Shown here one piece after another: positions 18,431 through 27,590 of a stretch of 64,000 nucleotides of DNA. This DNA is from an uncultured Pirellulaceae bacterium (lineage in GTDB: Bacteria > Planctomycetota > Planctomycetia > Pirellulales > Pirellulaceae): the NCBI GenBank assembly GCA_905480235.1, contig CAJQPP010000136.1, forward strand, positions 1 to 64,000, read 5' to 3'. The position numbers were made by a program, and so were the translations under genes. The notes under the pieces were generated by a model that was not told the origin of the DNA, ran no database searches, and saw nothing but the letters and a program-made list of their open reading frames with translations. How positions within the stretch are numbered: position 1 is the first letter of the stretch; each line of letters opens with the position of its first letter.

Positions 18431-19099
18431 TTAGCGTCGATTGAAGAATTTTCGCAATACGTCATCAGCCGCACTCTTCGAACTCTCGGCTTTCGCAGCG
18501 TCTTTGGATGGCAGCTTTTTGTATTTCTTATGCTTCTTGCTTGGGGCGTCACCCTCTTCTTCGATAGTATCAATATCCGACTCTGGCATCTCAACTTCAT
18601 CACTGCGGATGAACATCTTCGTAGAGTCTTGATCTAGATTAAATCGAATGGTTTCAGCTGCTCGATTTTTTTCGTTTTCATCGTCCGTTAGAGAAAGCCA
18701 ATCCGTGATGCTATCTTCATCGAAACGTTCTTGAGTACCCGCTGAAACTCGGTTGGCTGCGTCAGCCACGCCGGCAACTCTCGGCTTTTTGTTGCCAGGC
18801 TGAACGTGGTCTATCAGCACTTCGAATTGCAACCGACCGACTCGTAGCGTATCACCAACTTTCGCTTCGTGGGCAGCTTCGAGACGGCTGCCGTTGACAT
18901 AGGTGCCGTTGCGGCTGCCCATATCTCGGATGAGGAGTTTGCCATTTTCAATTTTTAATTGGCAATGATTGCGGCTTACTAAATCACTGTTGGGTTTCAG
19001 CTGAGCGTTATCACCGCGTCCAATAATGAACTCGGGAACGGAAATGCTGATCTCGCGACCATCATTTCTTCCGCCAATCACTTTTAACTTCACTTGCAT
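18431..19099 (-). CDS. FHA-domain protein
   Basis: A 222-residue protein with one N-terminal FHA domain (about residues 1-95). It shows the phosphothreonine-binding signature FIIGRGDNAQL, SRNHCQL and GSRNGTYVNG. The remainder is acidic and Ser/Lys-rich, presumably disordered, ending in a short basic C-terminus (VLRKFFNRR). FHA domains dock to phosphothreonine made by Ser/Thr kinases, which are abundant in Planctomycetes; no kinase is adjacent. The target is unknown. Confidence 0.88.
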   Translation of the reverse strand: MQVKLKVIGGRNDGREISISVPEFIIGRGDNAQLKPNSDLVSRNHCQLKIENGKLLIRDMGSRNGTYVNGSRLEAAHEAKVGDTLRVGRLQFEVLIDHVQPGNKKPRVAGVADAANRVSAGTQERFDEDSITDWLSLTDDENEKNRAAETIRFNLDQDSTKMFIRSDEVEMPESDIDTIEEEGDAPSKKHKKYKKLPSKDAAKAESSKSAADDVLRKFFNRR

Positions 19100-19432
19100 T
19101 TACAGCTTCCTGAAAAAAACCCCAAGAACGCGAAACAAGTCGCATGCCATCGCGAAAAGTTCACGTCTGAAACCGATCAGGACGACCGATTTCGACGTCA
19201 AAGCGTCATAAGATAAGGCAAACCTACATAAATTAGGCGTTTACTTAGAGTATAGCCCTTAGAGTATAGCCTGCCCAGAACCCAAACTGCAACTTGTCAA
19301 ATAACTTATCTAATCTTTTAGAAGTTTTTTCGACGCTAACGAGCCTAAAAAACGGAATTCCCCAATTTTATTGACTAAAAACCCTTGGCAGCGTAGCCCC
19401 GCCAGCTTACTGACTGGTGAAGTATTTCGCAG
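19100..19432. other. Intergenic region with a 14-base tandem duplication
   Basis: No gene was seen. The 14-base unit CTTAGAGTATAGCC occurs twice in perfect tandem (19244-19257 and 19258-19271). The stretch is AT-rich and probably holds the FHA gene promoter. Confidence 0.5.
19244..19271. repeat. 14-base perfect tandem duplication
   Basis: Two identical adjacent copies of CTTAGAGTATAGCC in noncoding DNA. Confidence 0.9.
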
Positions 19433-20203
19433 CTAACGCTTCTGGTTCCAGGAGGAGTTATCGAATCGTGTAGCCTCAATTAACTCGGCCGCATGTTGCT
19501 CCTCCTCTGTAAGCTTACCGTTTTTTAGCTCCCACCGCATTTGCCGAGCCAGACACGCCGGCCAGGTTTCAGATAAGAGATCGACCGTTAATTTCGACTT
19601 CGGCCTCAAATCACAGATACCGGGTAATTCCGGGGCATGACGAGACTGTTCAATCAACACGCTTCCGTGCTGCAGCAAAGCATTATCCAACCTTCTTTGC
19701 GCGCTTCCAATAACCTTGAAACCGCTGATCGAGACATCGCCGACAGCTCGCCTTTGAAAACACAGAAATGGCTGCTGCCCTTTATTTTTTGATACGTGTA
19801 ACTGGACCGCCTGCTTGTCCACAATCTGGCAACCTGTAACACCCAACTGTTCCAGGCTTTCAATCAGCGTTTGGTGAACTGTATCAAACAGATCTCTGTT
19901 ATGGGTCGCCCATCGATCTGCGGATGGAATCGCAATGCTGTAAGTTAACTCTTGATCGTGAACAATTGCCCCACCTCCGCTGGCTCTCCTGACCACCGGG
20001 CATGGCTGACTGGCGTCGTGCTGTGTCCGCTCTTCCCATTTTTGAAAATAACCCAAAGAGACGGTGGCGGGTTGCCATCGGTAAATACGTAATGTGCCAA
20101 CTCCGGTTTCGGCGGCACTTTTTAACAGTGCTTGGTCGATCGCCATATTGGCGCTGCCTTTTAGGGGCTCATCAATCATCAGACGTATCATTCTATATCC
20201 CAC
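19433..20203 (-). CDS. Lipoate/biotin ligase-family (LplA-type) protein
   Basis: A 256-residue member of the LplA/LipB/BPL fold. RRASGGGAIVHD is the lipoyl-AMP binding loop, with a conserved Lys in GFKVIGSAQRR. The family attaches lipoate or octanoate to E2/GcvH domains. Planctomycetes often carry LipM-like octanoyl transferases of this kind, so ligase versus transferase cannot be settled. The start is at 20203 (MGYRMIRLM) or four residues later at 20191. The gene is monocistronic. Confidence 0.82.
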   Translation of the reverse strand: MGYRMIRLMIDEPLKGSANMAIDQALLKSAAETGVGTLRIYRWQPATVSLGYFQKWEERTQHDASQPCPVVRRASGGGAIVHDQELTYSIAIPSADRWATHNRDLFDTVHQTLIESLEQLGVTGCQIVDKQAVQLHVSKNKGQQPFLCFQRRAVGDVSISGFKVIGSAQRRLDNALLQHGSVLIEQSRHAPELPGICDLRPKSKLTVDLLSETWPACLARQMRWELKNGKLTEEEQHAAELIEATRFDNSSWNQKR

Positions 20204-20747
20204 CTAGTGTCGTTCTATTCGGCGAACGACCTAAATTCTTGTAAGTTACTCTGGCAACATCTTAAACAGATTCTTCAATGTATCGGGATGATCACTCCCT
20301 TAAATTTACGGGAATGAAATTCATTCTTAACCTCTCAACCTATTCGGTGGACCACCGATACGCTTAAATTTATTTCATAGTGCTTGGCATAAATATCGCG
20401 GATTAATCATCCCTAAGTACTTTGGTAAAATTGGTCACGCGATTACCTCCGTCGATTTACTCTCCCGCATTGGCAAGTGGCATGTCTGTGCGAGCGACCA
20501 TCGGCTGAGTGCTCCGCCCCACAACCCTGCTCGCTAGGACCATTAATTTAATTTATTGGTCGGGAAGTTGGTAAGGGTCCAATCATTTAGTGGGCAAAGA
20601 GTCTGTTAAAACCCACCGCCTGCCGTCACCCTCCCTTTCGAGAAGGGGAACCGTTAATATTGGAGTCTATTCAAGAAGTCATGATGCCCTTTAATAAAAA
20701 ACTGCAAGTGGATTTGGGCGTGCGTATTTTACCCAGGAGTTACTAAC
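20204..20747. other. AT-rich intergenic region upstream of hyuA
   Basis: No gene in 544 bases. A small hairpin (CCCTT/AAGGG, around 20632-20648) lies about 100 bases before hyuA. A TGGCAT element at 20478 resembles half of a sigma54 promoter but its -12 GC is one base too close. Nothing else was recognised. Confidence 0.45.
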
Positions 20748-22847
20748 TTGAACCCACGGTACCGCGTCGGCGCTGATATTGGTGGCACCTTTACTGACCT
20801 GCTCGTGCTCGATGATGCTTCGGGCCGATTTGCCATTGGCAAGGTACTGACCACGCCCGAAGATCCCTCGCAAGCGGTTGAGGAAGTACTTTGCGAGACG
20901 CTCGCTGAGTTCCAGATCTCGGCCAGTGACGTTCAACATTTGATCCATGGCACCACGCTAGTGACCAATGCGATGATTGAGCGAAAGGGAGCTCCAACGG
21001 CACTTTTAACGACGGCCGGTTTCCGAGACTCAATCGAAATTGCCAGGGAAACTCGATATGACCTCTACGATTTGATGCTTGAGAATCCCCGCCCTTTAGT
21101 GCCGCGGCATTTGCGATTTGATACGCCCCAAAGAACCTTGGCCGACGGGTCTGAACGAACCCCTCTGGACACACCGTTTGTAAAACAACTGGCCCGCGAA
21201 CTATTTGAAAACGGCATCGAGGCCTTGGCGATTTGTTTCCTCCACAGCTTTACCAACCCAGCGGCCGAACGGGCAGCTCGTGCCGCCGTTAAGGAAGCCG
21301 TTCCGGCCATGCGTGTTTCGTTATCCAGCGATGTTGTTTGCGAGATTCGGGAATACGAACGTGCATCGACTACCATTGCCAACGTTTACGTTCAGGATTT
21401 AGTCGAAAAATACATTCGCAAATTGGAGTCGAGATTGGCGGCCCTAAACTTTGCTGGAAATTTCTATCTTATGTTATCCAGCGGCGGCATCGCCACGACC
21501 GAAACCACGCTTCGTTTTCCGGTGAGGTTATTAGAATCAGGACCAGCAGCAGGAGCGTTGGCGGCGGCGAGCTATGGAAAAGCCGCCGGGATCGCAGATC
21601 TAATCTCTTTTGACATGGGTGGAACGACCGCCAAAATCTGCGTTATCGATGAGGGAAAACCACTACTGGCTAATGAGTTTGAGGTCGATCGCGTTTATCG
21701 CTTCAAAAAAGGCTCCGGCTTACCTATCCGATTGCCGGTCATCGAACTGATCGAAATTGGAACAGGCGGCGGTTCGATCGCGCGGGTTGATTCCTTAGGT
21801 CTACTGAAGGTCGGCCCCGATTCGTCGAGCGCCGACCCCGGGCCTGCATGCTACGGCCGAGGCGGTAAGGACCCCACCGTAACCGATGCCAACCTTTTGC
21901 TTGGATATCTGGATCCAAAATTCTTTCTCGGTGGACGGATGTCCCTTTATCCGGAGAAAAGTCGTTCCGTCATTTCCGAAAAAATTGCGCAGCCCTTAGG
22001 TATTTCCTTGGAAGAAGCCGCCTGGGGTATTCATCAGATTGCCAACGAAAACATGGCCAATGCAGCGCGGGTACACGCCCTGGAACGCGGAAAAGACCCG
22101 AGGCGGTTTCCTATGTTTGCTTTCGGAGGTGCCGGTCCGGTGCATGCCTATCGCATCGCTGCTTCGTTAGGCTCCCCGCATCTCGTAGTACCTCTGGGAG
22201 CGGGGGTGATGAGCACCGTCGGATTTTTAACAGCCCCACTGTCCTTCGATTTTGTACGTTCGTGGCCGGTTTCTTTGGAACTTGTTGATTGGGACCAAGC
22301 TAACCGGTTAATCTCGCAAATGGAGAAGGAAGGGACGAGCCTGCTCGCAAATTCCGGTGTTGCCACCGAGGAGATGGTGCATCACCGGCATGTCGATATG
22401 CGATTTATTGGCCAGGGACATGAGATTTCGGTTGCCTTACCCAAGGGAACATTAGGCTCTAACTCCACAGAAGAACTAAGCCAAGAATTCCAACGCGTTT
22501 ACGCACAAATCTACGAACGCGCTGGCCCTCCAGTTCCTATCGAAATCATCAACTGGCGAGTCGTCTCCTCCGGCCCCAACCCGCAGGTACAACTGCGGAC
22601 TCAAAACGCAGCCGAATCTACCGGTGAGCCACTTAAAGGTAATCGTGAAATTTGGATGCCCGAGCGACACAACTTTCAATCGGTTCCGATCTACGACCGT
22701 TACCGGATGCAACCCGGTTTTCGGTTCTCTGGACCTGCGGTGATCGAAGAACGTGAGTCCACCGTCATCATCAGCGGTACCAGCGATTGTCACATTGATG
22801 AGCAATACAATTTGAGAATCCAGTTGGAGGCACCCCATGCCCCTTGA
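20748..22847 (+). CDS. Hydantoinase/oxoprolinase subunit A (HyuA family)
   Basis: A 699-residue ATPase subunit of the hydantoinase/5-oxoprolinase/acetone carboxylase family. The ATP-binding motif VGADIGGTFTD is at residues 7-17, a second phosphate motif is in ISFDMGGTTAK, and AFGGAGPVHA comes near two-thirds. The start is a TTG at 20748 chosen because AGGAG lies eight bases upstream (20735-20739). The stop overlaps the HyuB start by 11 bases, as expected for a two-subunit enzyme that opens cyclic amides (5-oxoproline or hydantoins) with ATP. The substrate is not determinable here. Confidence 0.9.
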   Translation: MNPRYRVGADIGGTFTDLLVLDDASGRFAIGKVLTTPEDPSQAVEEVLCETLAEFQISASDVQHLIHGTTLVTNAMIERKGAPTALLTTAGFRDSIEIARETRYDLYDLMLENPRPLVPRHLRFDTPQRTLADGSERTPLDTPFVKQLARELFENGIEALAICFLHSFTNPAAERAARAAVKEAVPAMRVSLSSDVVCEIREYERASTTIANVYVQDLVEKYIRKLESRLAALNFAGNFYLMLSSGGIATTETTLRFPVRLLESGPAAGALAAASYGKAAGIADLISFDMGGTTAKICVIDEGKPLLANEFEVDRVYRFKKGSGLPIRLPVIELIEIGTGGGSIARVDSLGLLKVGPDSSSADPGPACYGRGGKDPTVTDANLLLGYLDPKFFLGGRMSLYPEKSRSVISEKIAQPLGISLEEAAWGIHQIANENMANAARVHALERGKDPRRFPMFAFGGAGPVHAYRIAASLGSPHLVVPLGAGVMSTVGFLTAPLSFDFVRSWPVSLELVDWDQANRLISQMEKEGTSLLANSGVATEEMVHHRHVDMRFIGQGHEISVALPKGTLGSNSTEELSQEFQRVYAQIYERAGPPVPIEIINWRVVSSGPNPQVQLRTQNAAESTGEPLKGNREIWMPERHNFQSVPIYDRYRMQPGFRFSGPAVIEERESTVIISGTSDCHIDEQYNLRIQLEAPHAP

Positions 22848-24570
22848 CGCCATTCAATTGGAAATCCTCTGGAATCGCATTTTATCCGTAGCGAACGAAC
22901 AACAGACGGCATTGGTACGTACCGCGTTCAGCACGATCGTTCGGGAATCATTGGACTTGGCGTGTGGCGTTTTCGATACGCGCGGCCAAATGATCGCCCA
23001 ATCGTTAACCGGGACCCCCGGGCATATTAATCCCATGGCAACCGGCGCCATCCATTTGCTCAACGCATATCCAGCCGACTCACTGGAACCGGGCGATGTA
23101 TTGGTCACCAACGACCCCTGGAAAACCGCCGGTCAGGTAAATGACCTGACGGTTCTCACGCCCGTATTTCGGGGAGCCCAGATCGTCGCTTACTTGTCCA
23201 ACTGTTGTCATTCACCTGATATCGGTGGACGCATTCTATCGGCGGAAGCGCACGAAGTGTTCGAAGAGGGTTTACAAATTCCCGTCACGAAACTTTTCCG
23301 GGCCGGGAAACCCAATGCAGAGCTCTTTCGAATTATCCGAGCAAATGTTCGGACCCCCGATGAAACCGTCGGCGACCTTTACGCTCAAACCTCCAGTAAC
23401 GCGGTAGCCGCACGCAGCCTTTTAGAGTTAATGGATGAATTCCAATTGGAGACGATCGACCCGCTAGCCGATGAAATCATCGCGCGTTCCGAAGCAGCAA
23501 TGCGTGCCGGGATTCGCACGTTACCCAACGGCCGCTACGAACACGAAACTTGGAGTGACGGTTTTGAAGCTCCATTAGGTATCAAAGTGGCTATTACGGT
23601 GGAGCACGAAGACATTCACATCGACTTTGCAGGTTCATCACCGCAAAGCCAACGCGGTATCAACGTGGTGCTTAACTACACGCAGGGTTATGCGTCTTTT
23701 GCCATGAAAGCTGCCATCAGTCCGGAAGTTCCTCATAACGCCGGATCGTTTCGCCCCGTCAAAGTGACCGCGCCGGAAGGCTGTATTCTCAACTGCCGCC
23801 GTCCCGCCGCGGTAGCCTCAAGGCATCTGGTGGGGCATTTCATTCCCAGCGCGATCTTCGGCGCCCTCGTTGATGTGATCCCGGACCGCGTGCTTGCGGG
23901 TGGGGCCGACCCAATCTGGATGAGTATCTGGCGGGCGCGTTGGCCCGAGTCTAATCGTTCAAGCAACTTCACTTTGTTTCAATTAGGAGGCACCGGCGCC
24001 CGTTATGGAAAAGATGGATTGAATGCGACCGGCTTTCCCAGTGGAGTGGGTGGTGTTCCGACGGAGATATTTGAGTTGCAAACGCCATTGGTCCAGGAAT
24101 ATCGATGCCTGCACCCAAACTCAGGAGGCCCCGGCCGGTTTCGAGGCGGGTTGGGGCAAGAAATTTCTGTAACCGCAAATTGCAATGAGCGTTGGAGCGT
24201 TTCAGGAATGGTTGATCGGACAAAGTTTCCTGCCGCAGGATTGCAGGAAGGTAAGTCTGGCTCGACTGGCACTTTGGAGGTGAACGACAAGGAAGCGATC
24301 CCTAAAACCATCTTATGGCTGGAACCAAACGACACCATTAAAATGAGCCCCCCTGGCGGAGGCGGATTCGGAACGCCTTGGGAACGAAACCCCCAACATG
24401 TTTTATTGGATGTCATCGAAGGTTACGTCACCATCGAGGCTGCCAAATTAGAATACGGCGTCATCATTTCTTGTTCAGCCAGGCATGACCAATTGGTTCG
24501 CCTACCGGATTGCTACCATTTGGACTTGGAGGCCACCGCGCAATTCCGGGAAGCCAACTCACCTACCTGA
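22837..24570 (+). CDS. Hydantoinase/oxoprolinase subunit B (HyuB family)
   Basis: A 577-residue catalytic partner of HyuA. The N-terminus LDAIQLEILWNRI and the block GHINPMATGAI, followed by DVLVTNDPWKTAGQVNDLTVLTP, are typical of HyuB. Also present are IDFAGSSPQSQRGINVVLNYT and the terminal SPPGGGGFGTP. The ATG at 22837 lies inside the end of HyuA (11-base overlap), which implies stoichiometric translation. It probably acts in the cytoplasm on 5-oxoproline or a hydantoin. Confidence 0.92.
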   Translation: MPLDAIQLEILWNRILSVANEQQTALVRTAFSTIVRESLDLACGVFDTRGQMIAQSLTGTPGHINPMATGAIHLLNAYPADSLEPGDVLVTNDPWKTAGQVNDLTVLTPVFRGAQIVAYLSNCCHSPDIGGRILSAEAHEVFEEGLQIPVTKLFRAGKPNAELFRIIRANVRTPDETVGDLYAQTSSNAVAARSLLELMDEFQLETIDPLADEIIARSEAAMRAGIRTLPNGRYEHETWSDGFEAPLGIKVAITVEHEDIHIDFAGSSPQSQRGINVVLNYTQGYASFAMKAAISPEVPHNAGSFRPVKVTAPEGCILNCRRPAAVASRHLVGHFIPSAIFGALVDVIPDRVLAGGADPIWMSIWRARWPESNRSSNFTLFQLGGTGARYGKDGLNATGFPSGVGGVPTEIFELQTPLVQEYRCLHPNSGGPGRFRGGLGQEISVTANCNERWSVSGMVDRTKFPAAGLQEGKSGSTGTLEVNDKEAIPKTILWLEPNDTIKMSPPGGGGFGTPWERNPQHVLLDVIEGYVTIEAAKLEYGVIISCSARHDQLVRLPDCYHLDLEATAQFREANSPT

Positions 24571-24666
24571 TGCGAACAGGTACCCTTCGTTAATTTTCAC
24601 TTCCAAGCCCTCGCCTGATGGGCCACTTTAATTTTTCTTAAGCCCCTCAATAAGGTACCGGTTGAC

Positions 24667-25419
24667 ATGACGAGTAGTGCACCCCGTAAGCAACGTCCAC
24701 AATTTTTGTTGCTTCAAATCAGGGACCCCGATGATCCCATTCGGGCACATGAAGTTCGCTGTTTCGCCAATGCACTGGAATGTTCCGAGGCGGATATCTT
24801 GGTACATGATTTGATCCACGAGGCACCCAACCATGCGCAGTTCCAGCAAGTCGATGCCGTCTTAATCGGTGGCAGTGGAAAATACTCGGTAGCCAGTGGG
24901 GGCCCATGGTTGCCGGCGGCCTTGGAGGCGTTTCAATTTCTCTACCAAGAGGCGATTCCCACCTTTGCATCGTGTTGGGGATTTCAGGCCTTTGCCAGAG
25001 CTTTGGGTGGGCGTGTTGTGACAGACTTGGGACGGGCAGAACTAGGTACGCTTGCCCTAACACTGACAGAGGAGGGGATGTCAGACCCGCTCTTCCGTGA
25101 ACTAGGCTCGCCATTTTGGGGGCAATTGGGGCATCAGGATATTGTGGACGAACTACCCGCCTCCGCCATTTTATTAGCCTCGTCCGAACGCGTCGAAAAC
25201 GAGGCGTTTACCTTTGCCGACAAACCGATCTACGCCACTCAATTCCACCCTGAAATGACCCGAACGGACCTGTTGCGGAGGATGGAAGTCTACCCCGAGT
25301 ACTTGACCAAAATCACCGGGATGACGGTGGAAGAATTTCGCATCCACTGTCATGATTCCCCGCAAACAACGCTTTTATTAGGACGCTTCGCTCAGATGGT
25401 CGCAAACAACCAATTTTGA
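24667..25419 (+). CDS. Class I glutamine amidotransferase domain protein
   Basis: A 250-residue stand-alone GATase-1 protein. The nucleophile elbow is ASCWGFQAF (Cys103), and the His/Glu of the triad are in TQFHPEM (His194, Glu196). Such free-standing enzymes resemble the GMP synthase glutaminase domain or gamma-glutamyl hydrolases such as PuuD. It lies 96 bases after hyuB on the same strand. A joint role in glutamyl/5-oxoproline recycling is attractive but is inference. Confidence 0.85.
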   Translation: MTSSAPRKQRPQFLLLQIRDPDDPIRAHEVRCFANALECSEADILVHDLIHEAPNHAQFQQVDAVLIGGSGKYSVASGGPWLPAALEAFQFLYQEAIPTFASCWGFQAFARALGGRVVTDLGRAELGTLALTLTEEGMSDPLFRELGSPFWGQLGHQDIVDELPASAILLASSERVENEAFTFADKPIYATQFHPEMTRTDLLRRMEVYPEYLTKITGMTVEEFRIHCHDSPQTTLLLGRFAQMVANNQF

Positions 25420-25621
25420 GAGTATTTCGCAGTTGGAGCGTCCATGTCCGGAAAAGAACGAGCCGGGCTTCGATATTGCTTCAAGAACCCGCACCCCGGT
25501 TGCCGTTGGCACTGACCGCTCGCACCAATGTCCCGCTTTTTTTTGCCCAGTGCTTTTGACATTATCTGGCAAGTGTGTTTTATTTGTGACTTATGGAAGT
25601 CCTTTTTTTCTCAGGTGCCAC

Positions 25622-26347
25622 ATGTATTTTCATCGTCGATGGCAATTGATCCTGCTCGGTTCTTTCTTGGCAATGGCATGTGGGCACGGCAGCATGGCTC
25701 GCGGCGATATCGTGTCAGTATTGTTCACTGGATTCAATCCAAGTAATCCCAGCGGAATGGATTTCTTTAAAGACAGCCTCGACAGCAACTTCAGCGCCGA
25801 CTTCCCCGCTTTCAACCACACCAGTCAAGTCTTCCGTTATAGCGAACGCAGCGAGGCTTTTGACTTTATCAACAGCCAAAGCCAGATCGATCACCTTTTC
25901 ATTGCCGGTCACAGCTGGGGCGGTAATGCCACGATTCGACTGGCCACTGAATGGTTGTTACCAGCCAACATTAATGTTGACGCCAGTTTCCAATTTGACT
26001 CCGTTGATATTTTTGACGGCGGTTTAGGCGATGATGTTTTGCCGTCCAATGTCACCAATGGCTACAACTTCTATCAAATCCCTACAGGATTTTTTGAGCC
26101 CGGTGGTGAACGCAATGTCTCAGGCGCGTTGAATGTTAATGCGGAGGACTTCTTCAACGATTCCAGTATCACTCACACAAGTATCGATGACGATACGCGC
26201 TTATTTGACCTTTTCTATTCACGCATGCGAACCATCGTGGTCAGTCAAAGCTCCGTGGTTAATCCGCAAAGCGTGCCTGAACCGCACGTATTATTCCCCT
26301 TGGCTATCGGCTTGGTTTATTGGCGGACAAGACGCCAACGCACCTAA
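25622..26347 (+). CDS. PEP-CTERM-anchored alpha/beta-hydrolase-like secreted protein
   Basis: A 241-residue exported protein. A signal peptide runs to about residue 28. A GHSWGG nucleophile-elbow motif (Ser98) lies after a strand (HLFIAG), as in lipases. The C-terminus has a sorting signal VPEPHVLFPLAIG followed by a hydrophobic stretch and a basic tail RTRRQRT. PEP-CTERM proteins are processed by an exosortase and surface-attached. The body is small for a full hydrolase, and later catalytic Asp/His are not evident. The ATG at 25622 is preferred over 25433 because it begins the signal peptide. Confidence 0.78.
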   Translation: MYFHRRWQLILLGSFLAMACGHGSMARGDIVSVLFTGFNPSNPSGMDFFKDSLDSNFSADFPAFNHTSQVFRYSERSEAFDFINSQSQIDHLFIAGHSWGGNATIRLATEWLLPANINVDASFQFDSVDIFDGGLGDDVLPSNVTNGYNFYQIPTGFFEPGGERNVSGALNVNAEDFFNDSSITHTSIDDDTRLFDLFYSRMRTIVVSQSSVVNPQSVPEPHVLFPLAIGLVYWRTRRQRT

Positions 26348-26348
26348 C

Positions 26349-26370
26349 GATGCGTTAAAGATGCGTTAAA
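26349..26370. repeat. 11-base tandem duplication
   Basis: GATGCGTTAAA occurs twice in perfect tandem just after the stop codon of the PEP-CTERM gene, with the first bases of a third unit following. Confidence 0.85.
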
Positions 26371-26502
26371 GATGCCAATAGAAAAACACGCCGTGACTCA
26401 AATATTTCGCGGCTAGGAAGCGCGGAACATGGTCTCAGCCCGTATGGTCGCGGCACCGGCGCCTACATTTAGCAGGTTAGCGTGTTTGTCCGTCAACGCT
26501 TG

Positions 26503-26979
26503 TTATTCAAATTTCACGGCTGAATTGTAAGCACGCGTATCTGAATCAAGATCGTTGCGAATGACAATGTAAATTTTTGAACCGGCAGGATTTTTCGGAT
26601 CTGGTTCCGCGGCGACCGCGACATCAACATTACCAGAATGAAATTCTTTCCGGTATCCTTGAGTGAAACCAAACGCTTGCTCGCGCGAATCGAACTGCCC
26701 CTTGGCAAAGGCTTTCTCAAAGAAGTAACCGACATCCTTTACCGACTGTCCCGTTTCCATATCGATTCGATAATCAAATTCTCCCCCGGCCGAACTACCA
26801 ACTCGTGTGATTCGCGCACCGGGTACCTCCGGTAATCCAAGAGAGGTCCACATTTCAGGATAGGATTGACGCGTTGGCTCAAGCCCTGTCTCAAGGTTCT
26901 CATCAGGGACCAGCATGAACATCGATGCCCCCAGGATAAATAGAAGCGAACCCATTAATCGCTTTTTTGACTGCAACAT
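26503..26979 (-). CDS. Small membrane-anchored or secreted protein, unknown function
   Basis: A 158-residue protein with a short basic start (MLQSKKRLMG) and one hydrophobic segment (SLLFILGASMFMLV), then a soluble domain. The domain has DMETGQSVKDVGYFFEKAF and ends with a beta-rich part (KIYIVIRNDLDSD). No known family was recognised. The 5' leader (26999-27038) carries a nested hairpin. It is transcribed in the direction of the flagellar operon ending at 27249 but separated by 269 bases. Confidence 0.6.
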   Translation of the reverse strand: MLQSKKRLMGSLLFILGASMFMLVPDENLETGLEPTRQSYPEMWTSLGLPEVPGARITRVGSSAGGEFDYRIDMETGQSVKDVGYFFEKAFAKGQFDSREQAFGFTQGYRKEFHSGNVDVAVAAEPDPKNPAGSKIYIVIRNDLDSDTRAYNSAVKFE

Positions 26980-26998
26980 AAATCACCCTTCAGTAGAA

Positions 26999-27038
26999 CT
27001 CCGGGAGGGCCAGAGGGCCCTGATAAATCAACCCGGAG
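26999..27038 (-). promoter_or_regulatory. Nested hairpin in a 5' leader
   Basis: The outer 7-base-pair stem CTCCGGG/CCCGGAG encloses an inner 6-base-pair stem AGGGCC/GGCCCT. The element begins 20 bases upstream of the start codon at 26979. There is no T run, so it is more likely a leader structure than a terminator, although it could also end the flgF-flgL transcript. Confidence 0.4.
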
Positions 27039-27248
27039 CTTCCTCTCGAAAACATCCAACAACTTAGAAAGTTATCTTACGAATCCTTGGCAATACGGAT
27101 CTTCGGTAAATCCGGCGGCGATATTAGGGGGAAAGTTTGCCAATCATAACGATTTTACCGATCGCACCTAGCTTGCCGATCTGGATAGAGAAACGCATCG
27201 TCGCATCTGGTTTTTGCGTCGCTCATCGGTTCCCAGCAACGCCAAATA

Positions 27249-27584
27249 TTAGACTGAGGACATGTTATCAAAGGCTTCAGTGGTCCCTTGGATAGGAATC
27301 TTTGGGGCGGGAGGCGCAGTGCGACTCGCTGATTGGGATACGGTCTGCACAGCACGTTGCATTCCCAATACCGCAATCGCGTGTGACACGCGTTCGATTT
27401 GATGCTTCAGAGCAAATTCCGATGAGTTTGCTCGATTCAACAACGCGTTCGACATCTCTGGGAGCATGTCCAATTGCTTTAGAATTTTGTCAATCGGCGT
27501 CTCTGGAGACTTCAACATTCCAAGCAAGATATCAACACGATGAATCTTTTCGTTGGCCGATAAGGTAATTTTTTTTTGTTCCAT
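27249..27584 (-). CDS. Truncated HDOD-like protein downstream of flgL
   Basis: A 111-residue protein. The segment ILKQLDMLPEMSNALLNRANS, followed by a stretch ending VSHAIAVLGMQRAVQTV, matches the first half of an HDOD domain. Compare the full HDOD protein at 61653-62510, which has ARVLAVANS and later ISHAVVILGIRN. The rest of a typical domain is absent. The tail is Ala/Pro/Thr-rich. It starts 6 bases after flgL stops, so it belongs to the flg operon. HDOD proteins often act in signalling without enzymatic activity; a regulatory adaptor role is inferred. In many bacteria this place after flgL is held by fliW/csrA. Confidence 0.65.
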   Translation of the reverse strand: MEQKKITLSANEKIHRVDILLGMLKSPETPIDKILKQLDMLPEMSNALLNRANSSEFALKHQIERVSHAIAVLGMQRAVQTVSQSASRTAPPAPKIPIQGTTEAFDNMSSV

Positions 27585-27590
27585 TAATTT

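Noticed and set aside
20478-20492. Sigma54-like TGGCATGTCTGTGC upstream of hyuA
   Set aside because: The GG and GC are one base too close, a spacing that abolishes sigma54 promoters.
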